A DNA stretch of 64,000 nt, taken from NCBI RefSeq assembly GCF_051401765.1, contig NW_027480494.1, positions 2,294,001 through 2,358,000 of the forward strand, written 5' to 3'. The position numbers and the translations under genes are program-made. The DNA is from Calliopsis andreniformis. Taxonomy: Eukaryota; Arthropoda; Insecta; Hymenoptera; Andrenidae. The notes beneath the pieces were generated by a model. It did no database searches. It was not told the DNA's origin and saw only the letters and a list, made by a program, of their open reading frames with translations. Positions 40,153-52,571 of the stretch are shown here, piece after piece. Every line of letters starts with the position of its first letter. Positions within the stretch are counted from its first letter, which is position 1.

Positions 40153-40697
40153 CCATAGCAGCCATAGCCATAGCCACAGCCACAGCAGCCATAGCCATTG
40201 CAATAGCAGCCATAGCAATAGCCATAGCAGCCATAACCACAGCTATAGCAGCCATAGCCATAGCCATAGCAGCCATAGCCATAGCCATAGCAGCCAGACC
40301 CAGAGCCACAGCAGCCGTAGACATAGCCATAGCCATAGCAGCCATAGCCATAGCCATAGCAGCAATAGCCATGGCCATAGTAGCCAAAGCCATAGCCATA
40401 GCAGCCATATCCATAGACATAGCCATAGCAGCCATAGCCATAGCCACAGCCATAGCCATTGCCATAGCAGCCATAGCCATAGCCATAGCAGCCATAGCCA
40501 TAGGCATAGCAGCCATAGCCATAGCCATAGCAGCCATAGCCATAGCCATAGCAGTCATAGCCATAGCCATAGCCATAACAGCCATAGCCATAGCAGCCAT
40601 AGCCATAGCCATAGCCATAGCCATAGCAGCCATAGCCATAGCCATAGCAGCCATAGCCATAGCCATAGCAGCCATAGCCATAGCCATAGCAGCCATA

Positions 40698-40705
40698 GCG
40701 ATCGC
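40698..40705 (+). other. GCGATCGC palindrome
   Basis: 546 bp after marker 40152. Confidence 0.95.
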
Positions 40706-42259
40706 CATAGCAATCATAGGCATACCCATAGCTGCCGGAGCCAGAGCCACAGCAGCCGTAGACATAGCCATAGCCTTAGCAGCCATAGCCATAACCATAT
40801 TCATAGCAGCCATAGCCATAGCCATAGCAGCCATACCAATGGCCATAGTAGCCAAAGCCGTAGCCATAGCAGCCGTAGCCATAGACATATCCATAGCGGC
40901 CATAGCCATAGCCATAGCAGTCATAGCCATATCCATAGCCATAGCAGCCATAGCCATAGCCATAGCCATAGCAGCCATAGCCATAGCCATAGCAGCCATA
41001 GCCATAGCCATAGCAGACATAGCCACAGCCATAGCAGCCATAGCCATAGCCATAGCTGCCATAGCCATAGCCATAGCTGCCATGGTCATATCCATAGCCA
41101 TAGCAGCCATAGCCATAGCCATAGCCATAGCAGCCATAGCCATAGCCATAGCAGCCATAGCCATAGCCATAGCAGCCATAGCCATATCCATAGCAGCCAT
41201 AGCCATAGCCATAGCAGTCATAGCCATAGCCATAGCCATTACAGCCATAGCCATAGCAGCCATAGCCATAGCCATAGCCATAGCCATAGCAGCCATAGCC
41301 ACAGCCATAGCTGCCATAGCCATAGCCATGGCAGCCATAGCGATAGCCATAGCAGCCATAGGCATACCCATAGCTGCCGGAGCCAGAGCCACAGCAGCCG
41401 TAGACATAGCTATAGCCTTAGCAGCCATAGCCATAACCAGAGCCATAGCAGCCATAGCCATAGCCATAGCAGCCATAGCCATAGCCATACCCATAGCAGC
41501 AATAGCCATAGCCATAGCAGTCATGGCCATAGCCATAGACAAAGCAGCCATAGCCATAGCCACAGCCATAGCAGTCATAGCCATAACCATAGCAGCCATA
41601 GCCATAGCCATAGCAGACATAACCACAGCCATAGCAGCCATAGCCATAGCCATAGCAGCCATAGCCATAGCCATAGCAGCCAGAGCCAGAGCCACAGCAG
41701 CCGTAGACATAGCCATAGCCTTAGGAGCCATAGACATAACCATAGCCATAGCAGCCATAGAAATAGCCATAGCCGCCACAGCCATGGCCATAGTATTCAA
41801 AACCATAGCCATAGCAGCCATAGCCAAAGACATAGCCATAGCAGCCTTGGCCGTAGCCATAGTCATAGCAGAGATAGCCATAGCCATAGCCATAGCAGCC
41901 ATAGCCATAGCCATAGCTGCCATGGTCATAACCATAGCCATAGCAGCCATAGCCATAGCCATAGCAGCCATAGCCGTAGCCATAGCAGCCATAGCCATAG
42001 CAATTGCAGCCATAGCTATATCCATAGCAGACACACACATAGCCACAGCCATAGCAGCCATAATCATAGCCATACCCATAGCAGCCAATGCCATAGCCAT
42101 AGCCATAGCCATAGCAGCCAATGCCATAGCCATAGCCATAGCAGCTGTAGCCATTGCCAAAGCGGCCATAGCCATAGCCACAGCAGCCTTAGCCATAGCC
42201 ATAGCCATAGCCATAGCAGCCATAGCCATAGCCATAGCCGTCATAGCCATAGCCATTAG
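40698..42259. repeat. 2107-bp tandem duplication, copy 2
   Basis: Copy 2 with a 159-bp insertion near 40960-41110. The stretch from ATGGCCATAG (41523) to the marker keeps a constant 2107-bp offset from copy 1, with point differences such as CATAGCAATTGCAGCC near 41997. Confidence 0.9.
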
Positions 42260-45035
42260 CCATAGCAGCCATAGCCATAGCCACAGCCACAGCAGCCATA
42301 GCCATTGCAATAGCAGCCATAGCAATAGCCATAGCAGCCATAACCACAGCTATAGCAGCCATAGCCATAGCCATAGCAGCCATAGCCATAGCCATAGCAG
42401 CCAGACCCAGAGCCACAGCAGCCGTAGACATAGCCATAGCCATAGCAGCCATAGCCATAGCCATAGCAGCAATAGCCATGGCCATAGTAGCCAAAGCCAT
42501 AGCCATAGCAGCCATATCCATAGACATAGCCATAGCAGCCATAGCCATAGCCACAGCCATAGCCATTGCCATAGCAGCCATAGCCATAGCCATAGCAGCC
42601 ATAGCCATAGGCATAGCAGCCATAGCCATAGCCATAGCAGCCATAGCCATAGCCATAGCAGTCATTGCCATAGCCATAGCCATAACAGCCATAGCCATAG
42701 CAGCCATAGCCATAGCCATAGCCATAGCCATAGCAGCCATAGCCATAGCCATAGCAGCCATAGCCATAGCCATAGCAGCCATAGCCATAGCCATAGCAGC
42801 CATAGCGATCGCCATAGCAATCATAGGCATACCCATAGCTGCCGGAGCCAGAGCCACAGCAGCCGTAGACATAGCCATAGCCTTAGCAGCCATAGCCATA
42901 ACCATATTCATAGCAGCCATAGCCATAGCCATAGCAGCCATACCAATGGCCATAGTAGCCAAAGCCGTAGCCATAGCAGCCGTAGCCATAGCCATATCCA
43001 TAGCGGCCATAGCCATAGCCATAGCAGTCATAGCCATAGCCATAGCCATAGCAGCCATAGCCATAGCCATAGCCATAGCAGCCATAGCCATAGCCATAGC
43101 AGCCATAGCCATAGCCATAGCAGACATAGCCACAGCCATAGCAGCCATAGCCATAGCCATAGCTGCCATAGGCACAGCCATACCCTTTGCAGCCATAGAC
43201 ATAGCCATAGCAGCCATAGCCATAGCCATAGCCATAGCAGCCATAGCCATAGCCATAGCAGCCATAGCAATAGCCATAGCAGCCATAACCACAGCCATAG
43301 CAGACATAGCCATAGCCATAGCAGCCATAGCCATAGCCATAGCAGTCATAGCCATAGACATAGCCATAGCAGACATAGCCATAGCCATAGCCATAGCAGA
43401 CATAGCCATAGCTATAGCAGCCATAGCCATAGCCATACCCATAGCAGCAATAGCCATAGCCATAGCAGACATAGCCATAGCCATAGCCATACCAGCCGTA
43501 TCCATAGCCATAGTAGCCATAGCCATAGCCATAGCAGCCATAGTCGCCATAGCCATAACCATAGCAGCAATAGCCATAGCCATAGCAGACATAGCCATAG
43601 CCGTAGCCATAGCAGCAATAGCCATAGGCATAGCAGCCATAGCCATATCCATAGCAGCCATAGCCATAGCCATAGCAGTCATAGCCATAGCCATAGCCAT
43701 TACAGCCATAGCCATAGCAGCCATAGCCATAGCCATAGCCATAGCCATAGCAGCCATAGCCATAGCCATAGCAGCCATAGCCATAGCCATGGCAGCCATA
43801 GCGATAGCCATAGCAGCCATAGGCATACCCATAGCTGCCGGAGCCAGAGCCACAGCAGCCGTAGACATAGCTATAGCCTTAGCAGCCATAGCCATAACCA
43901 GAGCCATAGCAGCCATAGCCATAGCCATAGCAGCCATACCAGTGGCCATAATAGCCACAGCCATGGCCATAGTAGCAAAAGCCATAGCCATAGCATCCAT
44001 AGCCAAAGACATAGCCACAGCAGCCAGAGCCATAGCCATAGCCATAGCTATAGCAGCCATAGCGATAGCCATAGCAGCCGTAGGCAGAGCCATAGCAGCC
44101 ATAGCTATATCCATAGCAGACACACACATAGCCACATCCATAGCAGCCATAATCATAGCCATAGCCATAGCAGCCAATGCCATAGCCATAGCCATAGCAG
44201 CTGTAGCCATTGCCAAAGCGGCCATAGACATAGCCACAGCAGCCTTAGCCATAGCCATAGCCATAGCAGACATAGCCATAGCCATAGCCATAGCAGCCTT
44301 GGCCGTAGCCATAGTCATAGCAGACATAGCCATAGCCATAGCCATAGCAGCCATAGCCATAGCCATAGCAGCCGTAGCCATAGCAGCCGCAGCCATAGCC
44401 ATAGCCATAGCAGCGATTGCCATAACCATTGCAGCCATAACCACAGCCATAGCAGCCATAGCCATAGCCATAGCAGCCATAGGCATAGCCATAGCAGCCA
44501 GAGCCAGAGCCGCAGCAGCCGTAGGCATAGCCATAGCCTTAGCAGCCATAGACATAACCATAGCCATAGCAGCAATAGCCATTGCCATGGCTGCCATAGC
44601 CATGGCCATAGTAGCCAAAGCCATAGCCATAGCAGCCATAGCCATAGACATAGACATAGCCATAGCAGCCATAGCCATAGCCATAGCCATAGCCATAGCC
44701 ATAGCAGCCATAGCCATAGCCATAGCCATAGCCGTAGCAGCCATAGCCATAGCCATAGCAGCCATAGCCATAGCCATAGCAGCCATAGCCATAGCCAGAG
44801 CAGCCATAGCCAAAGCCATAGCAGCCATAGCCATAGCCATAGCAGCCATAGGCATAGCCATACCCATAGCAGCCATAGCCATAGCCATAGCAGTCATAGC
44901 TATAGCCATAGCCATAGCAGCCATAGCCATAGCCATAGCCATAGCAGCCATAGCCATAGCCATAGCAGCCATAGCCATAGCCATACCCATAGCAGCCATA
45001 GCCATAGCCATAGCCGTCATAGCCATAGCCATTAG
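42260..45035. repeat. HOR interval, 2776 bp, head A, T2 tail
   Basis: GCGATCGC at 42805, then the private CATACCCTTTGCAGCC near 43181. The second half resembles the T2 half of 9588-12162: AGCAAAAGCC, (AC)4 (CAT ends 44127) with GCCACATCC, CCTTGGCCGTAGCC, then GCAGCCGCAGCC. CATACCAGTGGCCATAATAG near 43937 carries two private changes. Ends in T2, closing the all-T1 core of the window. Confidence 0.9.
42805..42812 (+). other. GCGATCGC palindrome
   Basis: 546 bp after marker 42259, 2107 bp from the preceding copy. The regular spacing therefore extends one unit beyond the 2107-bp tandem pair. Confidence 0.95.
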
Positions 45036-47415
45036 CCATAGCAGCCATAGCCATAGCCACAGCCACAGCAGGCATAGCCATTGCAATAGCAGCCATAGCA
45101 ATAGCCATAGCAGCCATAACCACAGCCATAGCAGCCATAGCCATAGCCATAGCAGCCATAGCCATAGCCATAGCCATAGCAGCCAGACCCAGAGCCACAG
45201 CAGCCGTAGACATAGCCACAGCCATAGCAGCCATAGCCATAGCCATAGCAGCAATAGCCATGGCCATAGTAGCCAAAGCCATAGCCATAGCAGCCATATC
45301 CATAGACATAGCCATAGCAGCCATAGCCATAGCCACAGCCATAGCCATTGCCATAGCAGCCATAGCCATAGCCATAGCAGCCATAGCCATAGGCATAGCA
45401 GCCATAGCCATAGCCATAGCAGCCATAGCCATAGCCATAGCAGTCATAGCCATAGCCATAGCCATAACAGCCATAGCCATAGCAGCCATAGCCATAGCCA
45501 TAGCCATAGCAGCCATAGCCATAGCCATAGCAGCCATAGCCATAGCCATAGCAGCCATAGCCATAGCCATAGCAGACATAGCCACAGCCATAGCAGCCAT
45601 AGCCATAGCCATAGCTGCCATAGGCACAGCCATACCCATAGCAGCCATAGACATAGCCATAGCAGTCATAGCCATAGCCATAGCCATAGCAGCCATAGCC
45701 ATAGCCATAGCCATAGCAGTCATAGCCATAGCCATAGCAGCCATAGCAATAGCCATAGCAGCCATAACCACAGCCATAGCAGCCATAGCCATAGCCATAG
45801 CAGCCATAGCCATAGCCATAGCAGTCATAGCCATAGACATAGCCATAGCAGACATAGCCATAGCCACAGCCATAGCAGCCATAGCCATAGCCATAGCTGC
45901 CATAGGCACAGCCATACCCATAGCAGCCATAGACATAGCCATAGCAGTCATAGCCATAGCCATAGCCATAGCAGCCATAGCCATAGCCATAGCCATAGCA
46001 GCCATAGGCATAGCCATACCCATAGCAGCCATAGCCATAGTCATAGCAGTCATAGCCATAGACATAGCCATAGCAGCCATAGCCATAGCCATAGCCATAG
46101 CAGACATAGCCATAGCCATAGCAGCCATAGCCATAGCCATACCCATAGCAGCCATAGCCATAGCCATAGCAGTCATGGCCATAGCCATAGACAAGGCAGC
46201 CATAATCATAGCCACAGCCATAGCAGCCATAGCCGTACCCATAGCAGCAATAGCCATAGCCATAGCAGTCATGGACATAGCCATAGACAAGGCAGCCATA
46301 ATCATAGCCACAGCCATAGCAGCCATAGCCATAACTATAGCAGCCATAGCCATAGCCATAGCAGACATAACCACAGCCATAGCAGCCATAGCCATAGCCA
46401 TAGCAGCCATAGCCATAGCCATAGCAGCCAGAGCCAGAGCCACAGCAGCCGTAGACATAGCCATAGCCTTAGCTGCCATAGACATATCCATAACCATAGC
46501 AGCCATAGCCATAGCCATAGCAGCCACAGCCATGGCCATAGTAGCAAAACCCATAGCCATAGCATCCATAGCCAAAGACATAGCCACAGCAGCCAGAGCC
46601 ATAGCCATAGCCATAGCTATAGCAGCCATAGCCATAGCCATAGCTATAGCAGCCATAGCCATAGCCATAGCTATAGCAGCCATAGCCATAGCCATAGCTA
46701 TAGCAGCCATAGCCATAGCCATAGCAGCCATAGCCACAGCCATAGCCATAGCAGCCGTATCCATAGCCATAGCCATAGCAGCCGTATCCACAGCCATAGT
46801 AGCCATAACCATAGCCATAGCAGCCATAGTCGCCATAGCCATAACCATAGCAGCCATAGAAATAGCCATAGCAGACATAGCCATAGGCATAGCCATAGCA
46901 GCCGTATCCGTAGCCATAGTAGCCATAGCCATAGCCATAGCAGCCATAGCCATGGCCTTAGTAGCCATAGCCATAGCCATAGCAGCCATAGCCATAGCCA
47001 TAGCAGCCATAGCCATAGCCATAGCCACAGCAGCTATAGCCATAGCCATAGCAGCCATAGCCATAGCCATAGCTGCCATGGTCATAATCATAGCCATAGC
47101 AGCCATAGCCATAGCCATAGCAGCCATAGCCGTAGCCATAGCAGCCATAGCCATAGCCATTGCAGCCATAGCTATATCCATAGCAGACACACACATAGCC
47201 ACAGCCATAGCAGCCATAATCATAGCCATAGCCATAGCAGCCAATGCCATAGCCATAGCCATAGCCATAGCAGCCAATGCCATAGCCATAGCCATAGTAG
47301 CTGTAGCCATTGCCAAAGCGGCCATAGCCATAGCCACAGCAGCCTTAGCCATAGCCATAGCCATAGCCATAGCAGCCATAGCCATAGCCATAGCCGTCAT
47401 AGCCATAGCCATTAG
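45036..47415. repeat. HOR interval, 2380 bp, head A, T1 tail
   Basis: Close to 23269-25510 and 60878-63119 for the first ~1.1 kb, then duplicates the ATGGCCATAGCC block: ATGGCCATAG near 46176 is followed by ATGGACATAG near 46272, about 96 bp later. GCTATAGCAGCC occurs four times in a row (46617-46690) instead of three. GCAGGCATAGCC near 45068 in the head is private. (AC)4 landmark CAT ends at 47194. Confidence 0.9.
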
Positions 47416-48886
47416 CCATAGCAGCCATAGCCATAGCCATAGCCACAGCCACAGCAGCCATAGCCATTGCAATAGCAGCCATAGCAATAGCCATAGCAGC
47501 CATAACCACAGCCATAGCAGCCATAGCCATTGCCATAGCAGCCATAGCCATAGCCATAGCAGCCAGACCCAGAGCCACAGCAGCCGTAGACATAGCCATA
47601 GCCATAGCAGCCATAGCCATAGCCATAGCAGCCATAGCCATAGCCATAGCAGTCATGGCCATAGCCATAGACAAGGCAGCCATAATCATAGCCACAGCCA
47701 TAGCAGCCATAGCCATAACCATAGCAGCCATAGCCATAGCCATAGCAGACATAACCACAGCCATAGCAGCCATAACCATAGCCATAGCAGCCATAGCCAT
47801 AGCCATAGCAGCCAGAGCCAGAGCCACAGCAGCCGTAGACATAGCCATAGCCTTAGCAGAGATAGACATATCCATAACCATAGCAGCCATAGCCATAGCC
47901 ATAGCAGCCACAGCCATGGCCATAGTAGCAAAACCCATAGCCATAGCATCCATAGCCAAAGACATAGCCACAGCAGCCAGAGCCATAGCCATAGCCATAG
48001 CTATAGCAGCCATAGCCATAGCCATAGCTATAGCAGCCATAGCCATAGCCATAGCTATAGCAGCCATAGCCATAGCCATAGCAGCCATAGCCACAGCCAT
48101 AGCCATAGCAGCCGTATCCATAGCCATAGCCATAGCAGCCGTATCCACAGCCATAGTAGCCATAACCATAGCCATAGCAGCCATAGTCGCCATAGCCATA
48201 ACCATAGCAGCCATAGAAATAGCCATAGCAGACATAGCCATAGGCATAGCCATAGCAGCCGTATCCATAGCCATAGCAGCCATAACCACAGCCATAGCAG
48301 CCATAGCCATAGCCATAGCAGCCATAGGCATAGCCATAGCAGCCAGAGCCAGAGCCGCAGCAGCCGTAGACATAGCCATAGCCTTAGCAGCCATAGACAT
48401 AACCATAGCCATAGCAGCAATAGACATTGCCATGGCTGCCATAGCCATGGCCATAGCAGCCATAGCCATAGCCATAGCCATAGCCATAGCCATAGCAGCC
48501 ATAGCCATAGCCATAGCAGCCATAGCCATAGCCATAGCCATAGCCATTGCCATAGCAGCCATAGCCATAGCCATATCCATAGCCGTAGCAGCCATAGCCA
48601 TAGCCATAGCAGCCATAGCCATACCCATAGCAGCCATAGCCATAGCCAGAGCAGCCATAGCCAAAGCCATAGCAGCCATAGCCATAGCCATAGCAGACAT
48701 AGGCATAGCCATACCCATAGCAGCCATAGCCATAGCCATAGCAGTCATAGCTATAGCCATAGCCATAGCAGCCATAGCCATAGCCATAGCCATAGCAGCC
48801 ATAGCCATAGCCATAGCAGCCATAGCCATAGCCATACCCATAGCAGCCATAGCCATAGCCATAGCCGTCATAGCCGTAGCCATTAG
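47416..48886. repeat. HOR interval, 1471 bp, head A, T2 tail
   Basis: Head A with one extra hexamer directly after the marker. It is followed quickly by ATGGCCATAGCCATAGAC (47655), CTTAGCAGAGATAGAC, AGCAAAACCC and the GTATCC pair, then passes into a T2 tail. The closing marker is a hybrid: GCCGTAGCC as in the left-domain markers, with GCCATTAG as in all the others. No (AC)4 landmark. Confidence 0.9.
48879..48886 (+). other. Hybrid frame-shift marker
   Basis: GCCATTAG preceded by GTCATAGCCGTA, which combines the upstream state of the left-domain markers with the inserted base of the others. It may be an intermediate, a recombinant or a recurrent A-to-G change. Confidence 0.85.
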
Positions 48887-51800
48887 CCATAGCAGCCATA
48901 GCCATAGCCACAGCCACAGCAGCCATAGCCATTGCAATAGCAGCCATAGCAATAGCCATAGCAGCCATAACCACAGCCATAGCAGCCATAGCCATAGCCA
49001 TAGCAGCCATAGCCATAGCCATAGCAGCCAGACCCAGAGCCACAGCAGCCGTAGACATAGCCATAGCCATAGCAGCCATAGCCATAGCCATAGCAGCTAT
49101 AGCCATAGCCATAGCAGTCATAGACATAGACATAGCCATAGCAGACATAGCCATAGCCACAGCCATAGCAGCCATAGCCATAGCCATAGCTGCCATAGGC
49201 ACAGCCATACCCATAGCAGCCATAGACATAGCCATAGCAGTCATAGCCATAGCCATAGCCATAGCAGCCATAGCCATAGCCATAGCTATAGCAGCCATAG
49301 CCATAGCCATAGCAGCCATAGCAATAGCCATAGCAGCCATAACCACAGCCATAGCAGCCATAGCCATAGCCATAGCAGCCATAGCCATAGCCATAGCAGT
49401 CATAGCCATAGACATAGCCATAGCAGACATAGCCATAGCCATAGCCATAGCAGACATAGCCATAGCCATACCCATAGCAGCAATAGCCATAGCCATAGCA
49501 GTCATGGCCATAGCCATAGACAAAGCAGCCATAGCCATAGCCACAGCCATAGCAGTCATAGCCATAACCATAGCAGCCATAGCCATAGCCATAGCAGACA
49601 TAACCACAGCCATAGCAGCCATAGCCATAGCCATAGCAGCCATAGCCATAGCCATAGCAGCCAGAGCCAGAGCCACAGCAGCCGTAGACATAGCCATAGC
49701 CTTAGGAGCCATAGACATAACCATAGCCATAGCAGCCATAGAAATAGCCATAGCCGCCACAGCCATGGCCATAATATTCAAAACCATAGCCATAGCAGCC
49801 ATAGCCAAAGACATAGCCATAGCAGCCATAGCCGTAGCCATAGCCATAGCCATAGCAGCCATAGCCATAGCCATAGCAGACATAGCCATAGCCATAGCCA
49901 TACCAGCCGTATCCATAGACATAGTAGCCATAGCCATAGCCATAGCAGCCATAGTCGCCATAGCCATAACCATAGCAGCCATAGCCATAGCCATAGCAGA
50001 CATAGCCATAGCCATAGCCATAGCAGCCATAGCCATAGGCATAGCAGCCATAGCCATAGCCATAGCAGCCATAGCCATAGCCATGGCAGCCATAGCGATA
50101 GCCATAGCAGCCATAGGCATACCCATAGCTGCCGGAGCCAGAGCCACAGCAGCCGTAGACATAGCCATAGCCTTAGCAGCCATAGCCATAACCAGAGCCA
50201 TAGCAGCCATAGCCATAGCCATAGCAGCCATACCAATGGCCATAGTAGCCAAAGCCGTAGCCATAGCAGCCATAGCCATAGCCATATCCATAGCGGCCAC
50301 AGCCATAGCCATAGCAGTCATAGCCATAGCCATAGCCATAGCAGCCATAGCTATAGCCATAGTCATAGCAGCCATAGCCATAGCCATAGCAGCCATAGCC
50401 ATAGCCATAGCAGACATAGCCACAGCCATAGCAGCCATAGCCATAGCCATAGCTGCCATAGGCATAGCCATACCCATAGCAGCCATAGACATAGCCATAG
50501 CAGTCATAGCCATAGCCATAGCCATAGCAGCCATAGCCATAGCCATAGCCATAGCAGCCATAGCCATAGCCATAGCAGCCATAGCAATAGCCATAGCAGC
50601 CATAACCACAGCCATAGCAGCCATAGCCATAGCCATTGCAGCCATAGCCATAGCCATAGCAGTCATAGCCATAGACATAGCCATAGCAGCCATAGCCATA
50701 GCCATAGCCATAGCAGACATAGCCATAGTCATAGCAGCAATAGCCATAGCCATACCCATAGCAGCAATAGCCATAGCCATAGCAGTCATGGACATAGCCA
50801 TAGACAAGGCAGCCATAATCATAGCCACAGCCATAGCAGCCATAGCCATAACCATCGCAGCCATAGCCATAGCCATAGCAGACATAACCACAGCCATAGC
50901 AGCCATAACCATAGCCATAGCAGCCATAGCCATAGCCATAGCAGCCGTATCCACAGCCATAGTAGCCATAACCATAGCCATAGCAGCCATAGTCGCCATA
51001 GCCATAACCATAGCAGCCATAGAAATAGCCATAGCAGACATAGCCATAGCCATAGCAGCCATAGCCGTAGCCATAGCAGCCATAGCCATAGCCATAGCAG
51101 CCATAGCCGTAGCCATAGCAGCCATAGCCATAGCCATAGCAGCCATAACAATAGCCAAAGCAGTCATAGCCACAGCCATAGCCATAGCAGCCATAGCCAT
51201 AGCCATAGCAGACACACTCATAGCCACAGCCATAGCAGCCATAATCATAGCCATAGCCATAGCAGCCAATGCCATAGCCATAGCCATAGCAGCTGTAGTC
51301 ATTGCCAAAGCGGCCGTAGCCATAGCCACAGCAGCCTTAGCCATAGCCATAGCCTTAGCAGCCATAGCCATAACCATACCCATACCAGCCATAGCCATAG
51401 CCATAGCAGCCATTGCAATGGCCATAGTAGCCAAAGCCGTAGCCATAGCAGCCATAGCCATAGCCATATCCATAGCAGCCATAGCCATAGCCACAGCAGT
51501 CATAGCCATAGCCATAGCCATAGCAGCCATAGCCATAGCCATAGCCATAGCAGCCATAGCCATAGCCATAGCAGCCATAGCCATAGCCATAGCCATAGCA
51601 GCCTTAGCCACAGCCATAGCAGCCATAGCCATAGCCATAGCCATAGCAGCCATAGGCATAGCCATACCCATAGCAGCCATAGCCATAGCCATAGCAGTCA
51701 TGGCCATAGCCATAGACAAGGCAGCCATAATCATAGCCACAGCCATAGCAGCCATAGCCATAACCATAGCAGCCATAGCCATAGCCATAGCAGACATAAC

Positions 51801-52571
51801 CACAGCCATAGCAGCCATAACCATAGCCATAGCAGCCATAGCCATAGCCATAGCAGCCAGAGCCAGAGCCACAGCAGCCGTAGACATAGCCATAGCCTTA
51901 GCAGCCATAGACATATCCATAACCATAGCAGCCAAAGCCATAGCCATAGCCATAGCAGCCGTATCCACAGCCATAGTAGCCATAACCATAGCCATAGCAG
52001 CCATAGTCGCCATAGCCATAACCATAGCAGCCATAGAAATAGCCATAGCAGACATAGCCATAGGCGTAGCCATAGCAGCCGTATCCATAGCCATAGTAGC
52101 CATAGCCATAGCCATAGCAGCCATACCCATGGCCTTAGTAGCCATAGCCATAGCCATAGCAGCCATAGCCATAGCCATAGCCACAGCAGCTATAGCCATA
52201 GCCATAGCAGCCATAGCCATAGCCATAGCTGCCATGGTCATAACCATAGCCATAGCAGCCATAGCCATAGCCATAGCAGCCATAGCCGTAGCCATAGCAG
52301 CCATAGCCATAGCCATTGCAGCCATAGCTATATCCATAGCAGACACACACATAGCCACAGCCATAGCAGCCATAATCATAGCCATACCCATAGCAGCCAA
52401 TGCCATAGCCATAGCAATAGCCATAGCAGCCAATGCCATAGCCATAGCCATAGCAGCTGTAGCCATTGCCAAAGCGGCCATAGCCATAGCCACAGCAGCC
52501 TTAGCCATAGCCATAGCCGTAGCCATAGCAGCCATAGCCATAGCCATAGCCGTCATAGCCATAGCCATTAG
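48887..52571. repeat. HOR interval, 3685 bp, longest, composite, T1 tail
   Basis: Composite of three styles: a start like the left domain (GCAGCTATAGCC in the place of GCAGCTGTAGCC), a middle with CTTAGGAGCC and ATATTCAAAACC near 49770 as in 38205-42259, and from 50788 (ATGGACATAG, CATCGCAGCC) a copy of the unit ending at 9587. It carries the only mutated (AC)4 landmark, GACACACTCATAG near 51211, plus an intact one (CAT ends 52350). Probably several units fused with lost markers. Confidence 0.88.
51208..51223 (+). other. Mutated (AC)4 landmark
   Basis: GCAGACACACTCATAG. All 29 other copies of this landmark read GCAGACACACACATAG with the same AC number; this is the only substituted one (A to T). 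Confidence 0.9.

Larger units (their letters stand above)
40153..42259. repeat. HOR interval, 2107 bp, head A, T1 tail
   Basis: Tandem relative of the preceding unit, with GTATTCAAAACC and CCTTGGCCGTAGCC again 2107 bp further on. It is 159 bp longer because of an added stretch around 40960-41110 that contains a second CTGCCATGGTC (GGTCATATCC, near 41080). GCGATCGC at 40698; (AC)4 landmark CAT ends at 42038. AACCACAGCTATAGC near 40236 recurs near 42343. Confidence 0.9.
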
